The notes below the pieces were generated by a model. That model saw nothing but the letters and a program-made list of their open reading frames with translations. It ran no database searches and was not told the origin of the DNA. Positions 1-8,273 of a stretch of DNA of 20,991 nucleotides are shown here, piece by piece; the first letter of the stretch is position 1; each line of letters begins with the position of its first letter. Source of the stretch: Verrucomicrobiota bacterium (GTDB taxonomy: Bacteria; Verrucomicrobiota; Verrucomicrobiia; Opitutales; Oceanipulchritudinaceae); contig JAAAOD010000126.1 of assembly GCA_009908535.1 (NCBI GenBank), positions 1-20,991 of the forward strand, in the 5' to 3' direction. A program made the translations under genes and the position numbers.

Positions 1-1
1 G

Positions 2-40
2 GCGATGCGGGAAGGAGAGCTGCGCGTAGGAGAGGCGTGA
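2..40 (+). CDS. Possible 3' end of an upstream gene (partial)
   Basis: From the left edge one frame reads a short Glu/Arg-rich tail (MREGELRVGEA preceded by Ala) to a TGA at 38-40. It could be the end of a gene that starts outside the window. Only about a dozen codons are visible, so no family can be named and the call rests solely on an open frame with plausible composition. Confidence 0.25.
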   Translation, partial: AMREGELRVGEA

Positions 41-91
41 GGAAGGCGGGAGGCGGGAGCCGATTTTGGGGGTTGAGGTGTGGGAATAAAC

Positions 92-110
92 GGGGAGGGT
101 GGGGCTCGGG
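92..110 (+). promoter_or_regulatory. G-quadruplex-type motif in the leader of the deaminase gene
   Basis: Four G-runs with loops of 1, 1 and 3 nt (GGGG-A-GGG-T-GGGG-CTC-GGG) fit the canonical G3+N1-7 pattern. The motif ends 10 nt before the ATG at 121 and covers the only Shine-Dalgarno-like sequence (GGGGAGG). The surrounding stretch 41-110 is generally G-rich, with further runs at about 48-57, 68-72 and 82-84. Folding in the mRNA is inferred, not shown. Confidence 0.4.
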
Positions 111-120
111 TATACGCAAG

Positions 121-603
121 ATGACGGAAGCGAAACAGGAAGCGGATCTGCTGGAGGAACTGGCGCGCCTACAGGAGCAGGCAACGACGCGGCCCAGCTG
201 GGACACGTATTTCATGAGCACGGCCCTGCTCATCAGTCTCCGGTCGGCCTGCGACCGTTTGCGGGTCGGCTGTGTGCTGGTTTCAAGCGGACGTCAGCCC
301 AACCGGATCATCGCGGCTGGCTACAACGGGTTTCTTCCGGGTGCGCCGCACGAAAGCCGCCTTCGCGACGGCCACGAACAAGCTACGGTGCACGCGGAGC
401 AGAACGCGGTGGCCGACGCCGCGCGCAGGGGCGTGCCGATGGACGGCGCGGTCGCCTACATCACGCACTACCCGTGCATCAACTGCGCGAAGGTACTTGC
501 CGCGGCCGGCATCGCTGAGGTGAAATACCATTTTGACTACCGTAACGATCCTCTGGTACACGAACTGCTTTCCTCCGTGGGCATTGACGGTCGGCAGATT
601 TGA
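121..603 (+). CDS. comEB: dCMP deaminase (ComEB-like)
   Basis: Zinc-dependent cytidine/deoxycytidylate deaminase, 160 aa from the ATG at 121, expected to convert dCMP to dUMP in the cytosol and so feed thymidylate synthesis. The catalytic motif HAE is at residues 91-93 (with QNA after it) and the second zinc motif PCINC is at 118-122. GYNG (67-70) is the usual substrate-loop motif of the family. The first ~23 residues are charged and helical, longer than in many homologues. A GTG at 37 would add 28 Gly/Arg-rich residues with no family resemblance, so the ATG at 121 is preferred. The stop overlaps a possible TTG of the next gene but not its likely start. It is the first gene of a closely spaced five-gene run. 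The family is secure; dCMP as substrate is inferred from similarity to ComEB/dCMP deaminases. Confidence 0.9.
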   Translation: MTEAKQEADLLEELARLQEQATTRPSWDTYFMSTALLISLRSACDRLRVGCVLVSSGRQPNRIIAAGYNGFLPGAPHESRLRDGHEQATVHAEQNAVADAARRGVPMDGAVAYITHYPCINCAKVLAAAGIAEVKYHFDYRNDPLVHELLSSVGIDGRQI

Positions 604-641
604 TCGCATTTTGCTCGGCAGGAGCAGTCCATTTTTCCAGC

Positions 642-1193
642 ATGTCCATGAACGTTACCTCCTTCGCAGGCTTTATCCTCGGCGCGCATCCGGGGCTGCA
701 GGATCCGAACTTCCACCAGACGGTGGTCCTCCTTTCCGCGCACAGCAGTGAGGACGGGGCGCTGGGGGTCATCATCAACCGGCCTTCCGGCCAGTGCCTC
801 GGCAACCTCCGCGAGGACCTGGAGACGCCTGTTCTGAAGAATCTGCCGGTCTTCGAGGGCGGGCCGGTGGCTTCAGATGAACTGCTTCTGGCGGCATGGA
901 AGTGGGACCTGAAGGAGCAGAACTTCCGCCTTTTCTTCGGATTGCAGCCGGAGAAACTGCAGGAGCTGCTGGAGGCGGACCCGACGATCGAAGCCCGGGC
1001 CTTTCTCGGGTACGCGGGGTGGAGCGCCGGACAGCTGGAAACCGAACTCAGCCGCTTTGACTGGGCGCTCAGTCCCTTCGCGCAGCCCTACGGCAAGCAG
1101 GCGCCGCAGAACCTCTGGCGCACCCTTTTGAACAACGTGCGCCCGGAATGGCTCGTCCTCGCCGACATTCCCGACGACCCCTCCCTCAACTGA
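642..1193 (+). CDS. yqgE: YqgE/AlgH family protein (DUF179)
   Basis: About 183 aa. The sequence begins with the family hallmark GxxLGAHPGLQDPNFHQTVV, followed by the GVIINRP segment and the FEGGPV motif typical of the UPF0301/AlgH family. The biochemical role of this family is not settled; AlgH was originally tied to alginate regulation in Pseudomonas. The likely start is ATG 642 or ATG 648, since the family normally begins just before the GxxLGAHPG segment; an upstream TTG at 600 would add 14 residues without similarity. A GGAG about 18 nt upstream is too distant to decide the start. It lies 38 nt after the deaminase stop and 11 nt before the thioredoxin-like gene, so probably co-transcribed. 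The predicted location is cytosolic, as no signal peptide is seen. Confidence 0.88.
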   Translation: MSMNVTSFAGFILGAHPGLQDPNFHQTVVLLSAHSSEDGALGVIINRPSGQCLGNLREDLETPVLKNLPVFEGGPVASDELLLAAWKWDLKEQNFRLFFGLQPEKLQELLEADPTIEARAFLGYAGWSAGQLETELSRFDWALSPFAQPYGKQAPQNLWRTLLNNVRPEWLVLADIPDDPSLN

Positions 1194-1204
1194 CCCTTCG
1201 CCTC

Positions 1205-1666
1205 ATGACAAAGATCGTCCCCCTGCTCCTTCTCGCTCCCTTCGCCGCCCTCGCCGCGGAAAAAGGTGACTGGCACACCGACTTCTCCGCCGCGATGGAA
1301 AAGGCGGAAGAGGAAAACAAGTTGGTGATGATCGAGTTCCATGGTTCGGACTGGTGCCCGCCCTGTATCAAGCTGAACGAGAAGGTGCTCGCAACGGAGG
1401 CCTTCCTCGCCTTCGCGGAGGAGGCCCTCGTCCTTGTCAGCGCGGACTTTCCGCGGGAAAGGCAACTGCCTGCGGAACAGCGGGAGCATAACCGGAAGCT
1501 CGGGAAACGGCTCGGACTGCAGTACTTCCCCACGGTCGTCCTGCTCGATACGGAGGGAAATGTGCTCGAAAAGTTGGTGGGGTACCCGGAGGAAGGCCTC
1601 GAGGGATTTCTAGCCACCCTGCAGCCACACCGCCCCGCCGGCGCGGCGGAGGCGGAATCACGCTAA
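1205..1666 (+). CDS. Exported thioredoxin-like protein
   Basis: Thioredoxin-fold protein of 153 aa from ATG 1205. Residues 1-18 form a signal peptide (short basic start, Leu-rich core, ALAA before EKGDW), so the mature protein should act in the periplasm. The redox motif WCPPC is at residues 50-54 and the cis-proline segment YFPTVVLLD follows later, as in thioredoxin_7-type proteins. The role is probably thiol reduction or exchange on secreted substrates, but no partner is identified here. An earlier in-frame ATG at 1148 lies inside yqgE and would place an Arg-rich tail before the signal peptide, so it is rejected. The gap to the glycosyltransferase gene is only 4 nt, which argues for one transcript although the functions look unrelated. 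Confidence 0.85.
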   Translation: MTKIVPLLLLAPFAALAAEKGDWHTDFSAAMEKAEEENKLVMIEFHGSDWCPPCIKLNEKVLATEAFLAFAEEALVLVSADFPRERQLPAEQREHNRKLGKRLGLQYFPTVVLLDTEGNVLEKLVGYPEEGLEGFLATLQPHRPAGAAEAESR

Positions 1667-1670
1667 GCCG

Positions 1671-2948
1671 ATGAGCAAGCGGTTTGGCTTTATCTCGACT
1701 CGATTCGCGGGAACGGACGGGGTCTCGCTGGAAAGCGCGAAGTGGGCGCGGGTGCTCTGGGCCGACCGGCACGTCAGTTACTGGTATTCCGGATTAAGCG
1801 ACCGTGAACCGGGGGCGAGCCTCTGCATCCCGGAGGCCTATTTCGGCCATCCCGAGGTGCAATGGCTGAACGAGCGCATCTGGGGCGCGCGGCGGCGCAG
1901 CCCGCTCGTGTCGCGACGGATCCGCGACATGGCCGCCTATCTCAAGGAATCCCTCTACCACTTTCGGGACCGCTTCGAGCTGGACGTCGTCATTCCGCAG
2001 AACGCCCTCACGATCCCGATGCATGTTCCGCTGGCCATCGCCCTGACGGAGTTCCTGATGGAGACCAATCTGCCCGCCATCGCCCATCACCATGACTTTT
2101 ACTGGGAGCGGGTGCGCTTTTCCATCAACGCGGTGCAGGACTACCTCGACATGGCCTTTCCGCCGCGCCTTCCCAACATGTCCCATGTCGTCATCAACGC
2201 GGACGCCCAGGAGCAGCTTTCGCTGCGCAAAGGGGTGGGAAGCCTGCTGATTCCGAATGTATTTGATTTTCAGAACACGCCGCCGCCGCCGGACGACTAC
2301 GCCGCCGATGTGCGCAAGGAGATCGGGATCCGGGAGGACGATATCTTCATTTTGCAGCCAACGCGGATCGTGCCGCGCAAGGGGATCGAGCACGCGGTCA
2401 AACTGGTCAGCATGCTGGAGAATCCCCGCTGTAAACTGGTCATCTCGCACGAGGCCGGGGACGAAGGATACGAATACAAGCACATGCTGGAAGAGCTGGC
2501 GCGCGAGGAGGGGGTCGAACTGTTCTTCATCGGTGACCGCATTTCCGAGGTGCGGCAGCGCGATGCCGAAGGGCGCAAGTGCTATACGCTCTGGGACCTG
2601 TATCCCCATGCCGACCTCGTCACTTACCCGAGCACCTACGAGGGCTTCGGCAACGCCCTCCTCGAAGCCATTTATTTCAAGAAGCCCGTCGTCATCAACC
2701 GCTACGACATTTTTGTAAAGGACATCGAGCCGAAGGGCTTCGACCTCGCCGTCATCGAAGGCTTCATCACGCGCGACCTCGTGCGCAAGGTGAAGCGCCT
2801 CCTTTTCGACGCGGACTACCGCCAAGGTGTATTGGAGCATAACTACAGCATTGCCCGCCGCTATTACAGTTACGCCATCCTGCGGCGGCATCTCCGCATC
2901 ATGATCAACACCCTCACCGGCTGGCGGCCCGGCAACGGGGAAACCTGA
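1671..2948 (+). CDS. GT4-type glycosyltransferase
   Basis: Retaining GT-B glycosyltransferase of 425 aa. The C-terminal half carries the donor-binding landmarks: a LQPTRIVPRKG stretch at the start of the second Rossmann domain, and the E-x7-E motif YEGFGNALLEAI, after a TYPS segment. The N-terminal half contains HHHDFYWERVRF, seen in a subgroup of GT4 enzymes. There is no signal peptide or membrane segment, so it is cytosolic. Only 6 nt separate it from a GH13_18 phosphorylase, and the pair probably belongs to one glycoside pathway. A soluble glycoside such as a glucosylglycerate-type compatible solute is one possibility, but donor and acceptor cannot be read from sequence. ATG 1671 is chosen because the next residues (KRFGFISTRFAG) form the first beta strand of the fold. 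Confidence 0.82.
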   Translation: MSKRFGFISTRFAGTDGVSLESAKWARVLWADRHVSYWYSGLSDREPGASLCIPEAYFGHPEVQWLNERIWGARRRSPLVSRRIRDMAAYLKESLYHFRDRFELDVVIPQNALTIPMHVPLAIALTEFLMETNLPAIAHHHDFYWERVRFSINAVQDYLDMAFPPRLPNMSHVVINADAQEQLSLRKGVGSLLIPNVFDFQNTPPPPDDYAADVRKEIGIREDDIFILQPTRIVPRKGIEHAVKLVSMLENPRCKLVISHEAGDEGYEYKHMLEELAREEGVELFFIGDRISEVRQRDAEGRKCYTLWDLYPHADLVTYPSTYEGFGNALLEAIYFKKPVVINRYDIFVKDIEPKGFDLAVIEGFITRDLVRKVKRLLFDADYRQGVLEHNYSIARRYYSYAILRRHLRIMINTLTGWRPGNGET

Positions 2949-2954
2949 ACCGCC

Positions 2955-4691
2955 ATGCTGTCCCTGCCGCAACGAAACCGTCTTCTGCAACGCCTGCGTT
3001 TTCTTTACGGGGAAGAAGCGGAGCGCCTCCTGCCACGCCTGGACGCCCTCATCGGGCGCTACGGGGTGGATCTCTGCGGGCGTGAGGATACGCCGTCCCG
3101 CTACGACGAGCGCAGCAGTGTTCTGATCACCTACGGGGACAGTATCTGCGCGGAAGGGGAGCGGCCGCTGCGCACCTTGCGGCGGTTCCTGCACAAGCAG
3201 TTGCGCGGAACTGTTTCCACGGTGCATCTGCTGCCCTTTTTCCCCTACAGCTCGGATGATGGATTCTCGGTGATCGATTTTCGGCGGGTGGATCCGGAAC
3301 TCGGCCAGTGGGAGGATCTTTCGGAACTGGGCAAGGAATTCAGCCTCATGTTCGACCTTGTCCTGAACCATTGCTCGCGCCGCAGTGAGTGGTTCCAGGA
3401 TTTCGTCACCGGTATCGCGCCCGCGCGCTGGTATTTTCTTCCCATGGATCCAGCGACGGATCTATCCGCGGTCGTGCGGCCGCGCTCCAGCCCCCTGTTG
3501 ACGAAAACCTCGACCCGGGACGGTCCGGCGTGGGTGTGGACCACCTTCAGCGAGGACCAGATCGACCTCAACTGGCAGAATCCGGACGTCCTCTTCGAGT
3601 TTCTCGACATCCTTTTTCTTTATCTTGCCCGCGGTTGCCGGATCTTCCGCCTCGATGCGGTGGCCTACCTCTGGAAGGAACTCGGAACCGGCTGCATCCA
3701 CCTGCCCCAGACCCACGAGGTGGTGAAGCTGCTGCGCGATCTCCTTTTCTGGACGGCCCCCGAGGCGATGCTGTTGACGGAGACCAACGTCCCCCACGAG
3801 GAGAACCTTTCCTATTTCGGGGAGGGGGACGAGGCCCATATGGTCTATAATTTCAGCCTGCCTCCGCTGCTGTTGCACGCGCTGCTCCGGGGGGACGGAA
3901 CCCTGCTCAAGGACTGGCTGGCAAGCCTTCCGCAATTACCGCCGGGCCGTACCTTCTTCAACTTCACCGCTTCGCATGACGGAATCGGCGTTCGCCCCCT
4001 GCAGGGATTGGTCTCCGAAAAAGAAATCGACTGGGTGCTGGAACAGGCGCGCCTCCGCGGTGGCCGAATTTCCATGAAGGCCGACCCCGGCGGTGGCGAA
4101 AGTCCCTACGAACTTAACATCACCTACCGGGATGCCCTCGGGGATCCCGGCGACCCGCAACGCGGGCTGCAGCGGTTTCTCTGCTCGCAGGCCGTGGCCC
4201 TCGCCCTTCCCGGAGTTCCAGGGGTCTACATCCACAGCCTCTTCGGGACCCGCAACGACGAGGAGGGGCTCAAGGCGACGGGCCGCAACCGCTCCATCAA
4301 CCGCCGCAAGTGGCGGGAAGCCGACTTGATCGAATGGCTGCGGGACGCTCATGGCGGTGCCCGGGTTTATCGCACCTACCTGAAAATCCTCACGGTGCGC
4401 AGGGAACACCGGGCCTTCCATCCCGACGGCAAAATGACCCTGCTGGAGACGGATGCCTCCCTTCTTGGATTCCTCCGGGTCTCTCCCGATGGCGGGGAAA
4501 GGATCCTTTGCCTCTTCAACCTCGCCGGGAAAAGGAAGAATCTGAGGGCCGCGAAAATCCGTCGGCTCGCGGGGATTGGCGGTGAGGTCGGCCTCGCCGA
4601 CCTCTTGCGCGGCCGGGTCCTCAATCGCGGGCAACGGGAACTCCGCCTCGAGCCATTCGGCTTCCAGTGGCTGCAGGTTACTGGAGGATGA
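2955..4691 (+). CDS. GH13_18 sugar phosphorylase (sucrose phosphorylase-like)
   Basis: Alpha-amylase-superfamily enzyme of 578 aa, subfamily 18, whose members cleave alpha-glucosides with phosphate to give sugar 1-phosphate. Diagnostic segments are LLPFFPYSSDDGFSVIDFR near residue 92 onward and DLVLNHCS at about 134. The nucleophile Asp234 sits in FRLDAVAYLWKE, the acid/base Glu276 in LLTETN, and the transition-state pair His341-Asp342 in FTASHDG. All catalytic residues are present. Known substrates in the subfamily include sucrose, sucrose 6-phosphate, glucosylglycerol and glucosylglycerate; the sequence alone does not decide. The adjacent GT4 gene makes a glycerate- or glycerol-type glycoside attractive but unproven. 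The gene's last 14 nt overlap the convergent Pal gene. Confidence 0.87.
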   Translation: MLSLPQRNRLLQRLRFLYGEEAERLLPRLDALIGRYGVDLCGREDTPSRYDERSSVLITYGDSICAEGERPLRTLRRFLHKQLRGTVSTVHLLPFFPYSSDDGFSVIDFRRVDPELGQWEDLSELGKEFSLMFDLVLNHCSRRSEWFQDFVTGIAPARWYFLPMDPATDLSAVVRPRSSPLLTKTSTRDGPAWVWTTFSEDQIDLNWQNPDVLFEFLDILFLYLARGCRIFRLDAVAYLWKELGTGCIHLPQTHEVVKLLRDLLFWTAPEAMLLTETNVPHEENLSYFGEGDEAHMVYNFSLPPLLLHALLRGDGTLLKDWLASLPQLPPGRTFFNFTASHDGIGVRPLQGLVSEKEIDWVLEQARLRGGRISMKADPGGGESPYELNITYRDALGDPGDPQRGLQRFLCSQAVALALPGVPGVYIHSLFGTRNDEEGLKATGRNRSINRRKWREADLIEWLRDAHGGARVYRTYLKILTVRREHRAFHPDGKMTLLETDASLLGFLRVSPDGGERILCLFNLAGKRKNLRAAKIRRLAGIGGEVGLADLLRGRVLNRGQRELRLEPFGFQWLQVTGG

Positions 4692-5262
4692 TGAGATCGG
4701 CGCGGCGGTCGAGGCGCATCTCCTCCTCGCCGGCTTCCGTAACCGCTTCGAGATCGCCCTTGGAGACCGTCTCCATCCGGTTCGGGGCGATGCCGAGGGA
4801 TTCGAGATAGGCGGTCACACTGCGCGCGCGCCGGTCGCCGAGGGCCATGTTGTATTCGGTGGTACCCCGCCAGTCGCAATGCCCTTCCACGAGGAGGCGG
4901 GTGCCGGGGTTTTCCTCGAGGTAAGCGGCCACATCCTGCAGGACAGGGCGGTCTGCCGGACGGATAAAGCTCTGGTCAAAGTCATAGTAGACCGGCTCAA
5001 AGAGATTCTCGATACGGTTGTCCATGGCGTCGGCGCCCGTCATGGAGGGATCCCGCATGCCAAGGCCGAGGGATTCGGCCCGGGCGATGTCCTCCGGACT
5101 GATCCAGTCTGCGGACTGGCGAGCCCCGTCGGCGCCCCCGCGGACGGCGGTCATGGACGGATCCGGCGCCTGCGGACCCCGGCAACCGACCGCGAAAAAG
5201 AGAGTGGCGAGGCAAGTTCCGAGAAGGCTCGTGGAAAGGATCCGGCGCGGTAAAGGCATCAT
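4678..5262 (-). CDS. pal: Pal-like OmpA-family peptidoglycan-associated lipoprotein
   Basis: Lipoprotein of 194 aa. A basic start (PRRIL) and hydrophobic core lead to the candidate lipobox AVGC with lipidated Cys27; Ala at -3 is less usual than Leu. A linker is followed by an OmpA-C domain (about 90-194) with YYDFDQSFIRP, the segment LLVEGHCDWRGTTEYN, and ALGDRRARSV, the peptidoglycan-binding Asp/Arg region as in E. coli Pal. It should anchor the outer membrane to the cell wall. No tolB or tol genes occur in the window. It lies 57 nt downstream of a response regulator gene on the same strand and may share its transcript. Its 3' end overlaps the phosphorylase gene tail to tail by 14 nt. Two adjacent ATG codons (5262 and 5259) are equally possible starts. 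Confidence 0.88.
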   Translation of the reverse strand: MMPLPRRILSTSLLGTCLATLFFAVGCRGPQAPDPSMTAVRGGADGARQSADWISPEDIARAESLGLGMRDPSMTGADAMDNRIENLFEPVYYDFDQSFIRPADRPVLQDVAAYLEENPGTRLLVEGHCDWRGTTEYNMALGDRRARSVTAYLESLGIAPNRMETVSKGDLEAVTEAGEEEMRLDRRADLIILQ

Positions 5263-5319
5263 GAAGCGAGCTTTTTTTCCGGGGCTGGGGGAAGCAAGGA
5301 AATTATGCCGCCGAACGGC

Positions 5320-5991
5320 TCAGCTGTCGCGCCGCTGGTGCGGACGGGAGGGCGGCTCTATAATGTTGTACTCAATTGCGAAGCGGGTGAGGCTGGCGAC
5401 ATCGTGCAGGTCCAGCTTCCGCATCAGGTTCGTGCGGTGGTTCTCGGCGGTCTTGATGCTGATGTTGAGGATGCCGGCGATTTCCTTCGTGCTGTGGCTC
5501 TCGGCAATGAGCTGAAGGATTTCGCGCTCCCTCGCCGTGAGCCGCCGCAAAGGCTGGCTGCCATCTCCGGCCGGACTGGACATGGACTCGCGCAGAATCT
5601 CGGCCACTTCCGGGCTGAAATAGGTCCCCCCCGTGGCGACCACGTCGAGGCCGCGCTGCAGCTCACTGAGCGGCGCCGTTTTGCCGATGAAACCATGGGC
5701 TCCCGACTCCACCATTTCCCGCAGGAGGGCGGCATCCTGATAACCGGAGAAGACGAGAACATAGGTCTCGGGAAGGTGCCGTTTGAGTCGGCGCAGGATC
5801 TCCGTCCCGTTCAATCCCGGCAGCATGATATCGAGGATAATGAAATCGGGTCTGGTGCGGAGGCATTCCTCGACCGCGGTCCGGCCGTCACCCGAGGAAG
5901 TGACGATTTCCCAGTCGTCCTTGGTTCCGATCAAATGGGCGACCATGTCGCGGACAGCAGTGTGGTCTTCTATAATGGCTACTTTTTTCAT
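5320..5991 (-). CDS. NarL/FixJ-family response regulator
   Basis: Two-domain transcription regulator of 223 aa. The receiver domain (1-~120) has the acidic pair E8/D9, phosphoacceptor Asp54 (ILDIMLPG), Ser82 and Lys104, so it looks phosphorylatable. The C-terminal LuxR-type helix-turn-helix (about 150-215) shows LTAREREILQLIAE and the recognition segment KTAENHRTNLMRKL. It is expected to bind DNA as a dimer upon phosphorylation. No histidine kinase gene is nearby. It is divergent from obg across a 78-nt gap and co-directional with pal, so either could be a target, but no operator is recognised. ATG 5991 begins the first receiver strand (KKVAIIEDH). Confidence 0.92.
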   Translation of the reverse strand: MKKVAIIEDHTAVRDMVAHLIGTKDDWEIVTSSGDGRTAVEECLRTRPDFIILDIMLPGLNGTEILRRLKRHLPETYVLVFSGYQDAALLREMVESGAHGFIGKTAPLSELQRGLDVVATGGTYFSPEVAEILRESMSSPAGDGSQPLRRLTAREREILQLIAESHSTKEIAGILNISIKTAENHRTNLMRKLDLHDVASLTRFAIEYNIIEPPSRPHQRRDS

Positions 5992-6069
5992 TTTCTGTAA
6001 CAGGGCTGCACGCGGGAAAGCGGCTGTTTACCGTTGCCAACAAGAGCGCGCCCCAGCGTAGTGAAAACG

Positions 6070-7077
6070 ATGTTTGTCGATTATGCGGAAGTCAAGTTGC
6101 GAGCGGGAGAGGGGGGCAACGGCTGCGCAAGTTTCCGGCGGGAAAAATTTGTTCCCAAGGGGGGACCCGATGGCGGGGACGGGGGGGATGGCGGCGATGT
6201 CATCGCGGAGGCGGATGAAAATGTCGCCGACCTGCGCGCCTACGCCTACCGGAAGCACTTTGCGGCCGGGAACGGGCAACCCGGCATGGGCAAGGGACGC
6301 ACCGGCCGTGCGGGGGAAGCCTGCATCCTGAAAGTGCCGCCGGGCGTCGTGATCACGAATGCCGCCAACGGCGAATGCGTCGGGGAGCTTCTTTACCACG
6401 GGGAACGGATGAGGCTTTTGCGCGGCGGCAGCGGCGGGTGGGGCAACCTGCATTTCAAGAGCTCGGTCAACCAGCGCCCGCGGCAGTTCAAGGAGGGGAC
6501 GCCCGGGCAACGCGGCCTTTTCCGTTTCGTCCTCAAGAGCATCGCCGATCTCGGCCTCGTCGGGTATCCCAACGCGGGGAAATCCACCTTGCTCGGGGCG
6601 CTCACTTCGGCGGAACCGCGCACCGCCGCTTATCCCTTTACGACGCTGCACCCGGTCATCGGCATTCTGCAGTCGGCGGACCCGGCCGGGAGCGCCCGCC
6701 TTCAACTGGCCGATATCCCCGGCCTTATCGAGGGTGCGCATGCCGGACGAGGACTGGGGCATGCCTTTCTGCGCCACATTGAACGCTGCCGGGCGCTGTT
6801 GTTCGTCCTCGACCTCGGGGAAGCGGCGGAGCGGGCTCCAGAGGAGGATTTCGAAGGGTTGATCGCGGAACTGGACCAGTACGGGCAAGGTCTTGCCGAT
6901 CGTCCCCGCCTGCTCGTCGGCAACAAGGCGGACGAGAAGGGCGCGATGGCCAGGGCACGGCAATTCCGGGAGGTGACCGGCGAAACGCTGATTCCGGTAT
7001 CGGCCCTGCTTGGTTCCGGCCTCCCGGCCTTGCGCGAAGCTGTTTTTTCATTCGCCAACAAGAAAAGCGCGACCTAG
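6070..7077 (+). CDS. obg: GTPase Obg
   Basis: Ribosome-associated GTPase of 336 aa. The Gly-rich Obg fold (1-~158) begins with the classic MFVD and contains GEGGNGCASFRREKF and PKGGPDGGDGGDGG. The G domain follows: G1 GYPNAGKS at 165-172, switch II DIPGLIEGAH, NKAD and a SALLGSG segment. The C-terminal OCT domain of some Obg proteins is absent, as in many bacteria. It is needed for 50S assembly and growth control. ATG 6070 is taken because it matches the family N terminus exactly; GTG 6061 and TTG 6034 would only add short extensions. It is the first gene of a collinear block, 17 nt ahead of a receiver protein, with its own upstream region shared with a divergent regulator. Confidence 0.95.
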   Translation: MFVDYAEVKLRAGEGGNGCASFRREKFVPKGGPDGGDGGDGGDVIAEADENVADLRAYAYRKHFAAGNGQPGMGKGRTGRAGEACILKVPPGVVITNAANGECVGELLYHGERMRLLRGGSGGWGNLHFKSSVNQRPRQFKEGTPGQRGLFRFVLKSIADLGLVGYPNAGKSTLLGALTSAEPRTAAYPFTTLHPVIGILQSADPAGSARLQLADIPGLIEGAHAGRGLGHAFLRHIERCRALLFVLDLGEAAERAPEEDFEGLIAELDQYGQGLADRPRLLVGNKADEKGAMARARQFREVTGETLIPVSALLGSGLPALREAVFSFANKKSAT

Positions 7078-7094
7078 GGAAATGGATTCGTTGA

Positions 7095-8258
7095 ATGAGC
7101 CATACAATTCTGATTATTGAGGATGATCTGGAGTTCAGCCGCTTGCTGACGGGGGTTTTCGAACAGGCGGGACACGAAGTCCGCTCGGTGGTCGATGCCG
7201 AGGCCGGGCGCGCGATCCTGGAAAGCGAACCTGTCGACCTCGTTGTCACCGACCTCGTCCTGCCCACGCAGTCGGGCCTCGATTTTATCCGTTCCGTACG
7301 GTCGGTGAATGAAAAGCTGCCCCTTATTATGGTGTCCGGTTTTCTTGACGACGATGCCATCCGGGACCTGATCCGACACGGAGTGAACGGCATCTTTACG
7401 AAGCCGCTGAACATCTTCTCTCTTCTCAACCGCGCCAACCGTCTGCTGGAAAAAAGCGGGGACAGCGCTGCCGGCGCCACCGGATCGACACTGGAGAGTC
7501 TCTTCGGGCACTCCCAACGGGGCAAAGCCTTTCTCCAACAATTCGAGGAAGCGGCCGCCTTTCGACGCAACCTTCTCCTCATTGGTCCTCCCGGTTCGCC
7601 CATGGAAGAGATCAGCCGCGGCCTCAATGCCCGGTCTCCCGGCACCGAACACTACGTTTCCCTGCAGGCCGGCCAGGTCACGGCGGAGGCGCTGGCCGAA
7701 CGGCTCCCCGGCGAGGAGGAGCCAACCCTCCTCGTTTTTATGGAAGCGGACTCCCTGTCGCCGGAGGAGGCCCAGATCATCATGGATTTTTCCCGTCAAC
7801 ACGGCGGAACAGAAAGCGGGCTGCGGACCGTTTTCTGCCTTCGCGAGCCCGTGGACAACCTTTACGATCGCGGGGCTTTTGAGGAAGAATTTTATCTATT
7901 CCTTGGAACGAACGAGCTGATCGTTCCGGCGCTGAAGGAGCTTCCCGAGGACCTTCTTCACTTCGTTCAAACGGAGTTTGCGGGTGAAGAGCGCCCGGGA
8001 CTGGACACCAGGACCCGTCAACTTCTTCTAGACCACGACTGGCCCGGGAATTTTCTCGAGTTGCGGGCTTTTCTGCTGAGGGTTGCCTCCTTCGCGCAGT
8101 GCCTGAGGCCCGGTTACGCGCATTTCGAGGCCGCTCTCAGCGGCTACGATATACCCGTCGCCTGTCCGGGCGGAGAAGCTGCCCCCGCCGACCTGCGGTC
8201 CTTCCTCCTTGCGGAAAAAGCCGCTTACGAAAAGGCGATTTCCCTGCTTAATCCCTGA
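7095..8258 (+). CDS. Receiver protein with decayed NtrC-type AAA+ domain (first of tandem pair)
   Basis: Protein of 387 aa. Residues 1-120 are an intact receiver: D10/D11, phosphoacceptor D53, S81 and K103. Residues ~133-340 align by eye with a sigma-54 activator AAA+ domain that has lost its catalytic parts. Walker A reads GPPGSPME (164-171) instead of GESGTGKE. The Walker B Asp is Met216 (LVFMEAD). There is no GAFTGA loop. The two arginine-finger positions in the FRxDLxxRL segment are Glu263 and Phe269. WPGNVREL has become WPGNFLEL (316-323), losing the sensor-II Arg. The protein ends at the linker where a Fis-type HTH would begin. It is therefore unlikely to hydrolyse ATP or bind DNA by that route; a phosphorylation-dependent binding role is inferred. 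It sits between obg and a similar receiver gene. Confidence 0.8.
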   Translation: MSHTILIIEDDLEFSRLLTGVFEQAGHEVRSVVDAEAGRAILESEPVDLVVTDLVLPTQSGLDFIRSVRSVNEKLPLIMVSGFLDDDAIRDLIRHGVNGIFTKPLNIFSLLNRANRLLEKSGDSAAGATGSTLESLFGHSQRGKAFLQQFEEAAAFRRNLLLIGPPGSPMEEISRGLNARSPGTEHYVSLQAGQVTAEALAERLPGEEEPTLLVFMEADSLSPEEAQIIMDFSRQHGGTESGLRTVFCLREPVDNLYDRGAFEEEFYLFLGTNELIVPALKELPEDLLHFVQTEFAGEERPGLDTRTRQLLLDHDWPGNFLELRAFLLRVASFAQCLRPGYAHFEAALSGYDIPVACPGGEAAPADLRSFLLAEKAAYEKAISLLNP

Positions 8259-8273
8259 TTGCCGCTATTTTTC

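Noticed and set aside
37..120. N-terminal extension of the dCMP deaminase from GTG 37
   Set aside because: It encodes Gly/Arg-rich residues with no similarity to the family and coincides with the G-quadruplex-type leader.
1794..3371. Long open frame (525 codons) on the minus strand
   Set aside because: It lies antisense to the glycosyltransferase and phosphorylase genes, which have intact family motifs; its translation is low-complexity and matches nothing, as expected of a shadow in GC-rich DNA.
5263..5319. Terminator between the LuxR-type regulator and pal
   Set aside because: A short GCCG/CGGC hairpin can be drawn, but its stem is only 4 bp and no T-tract follows it properly.
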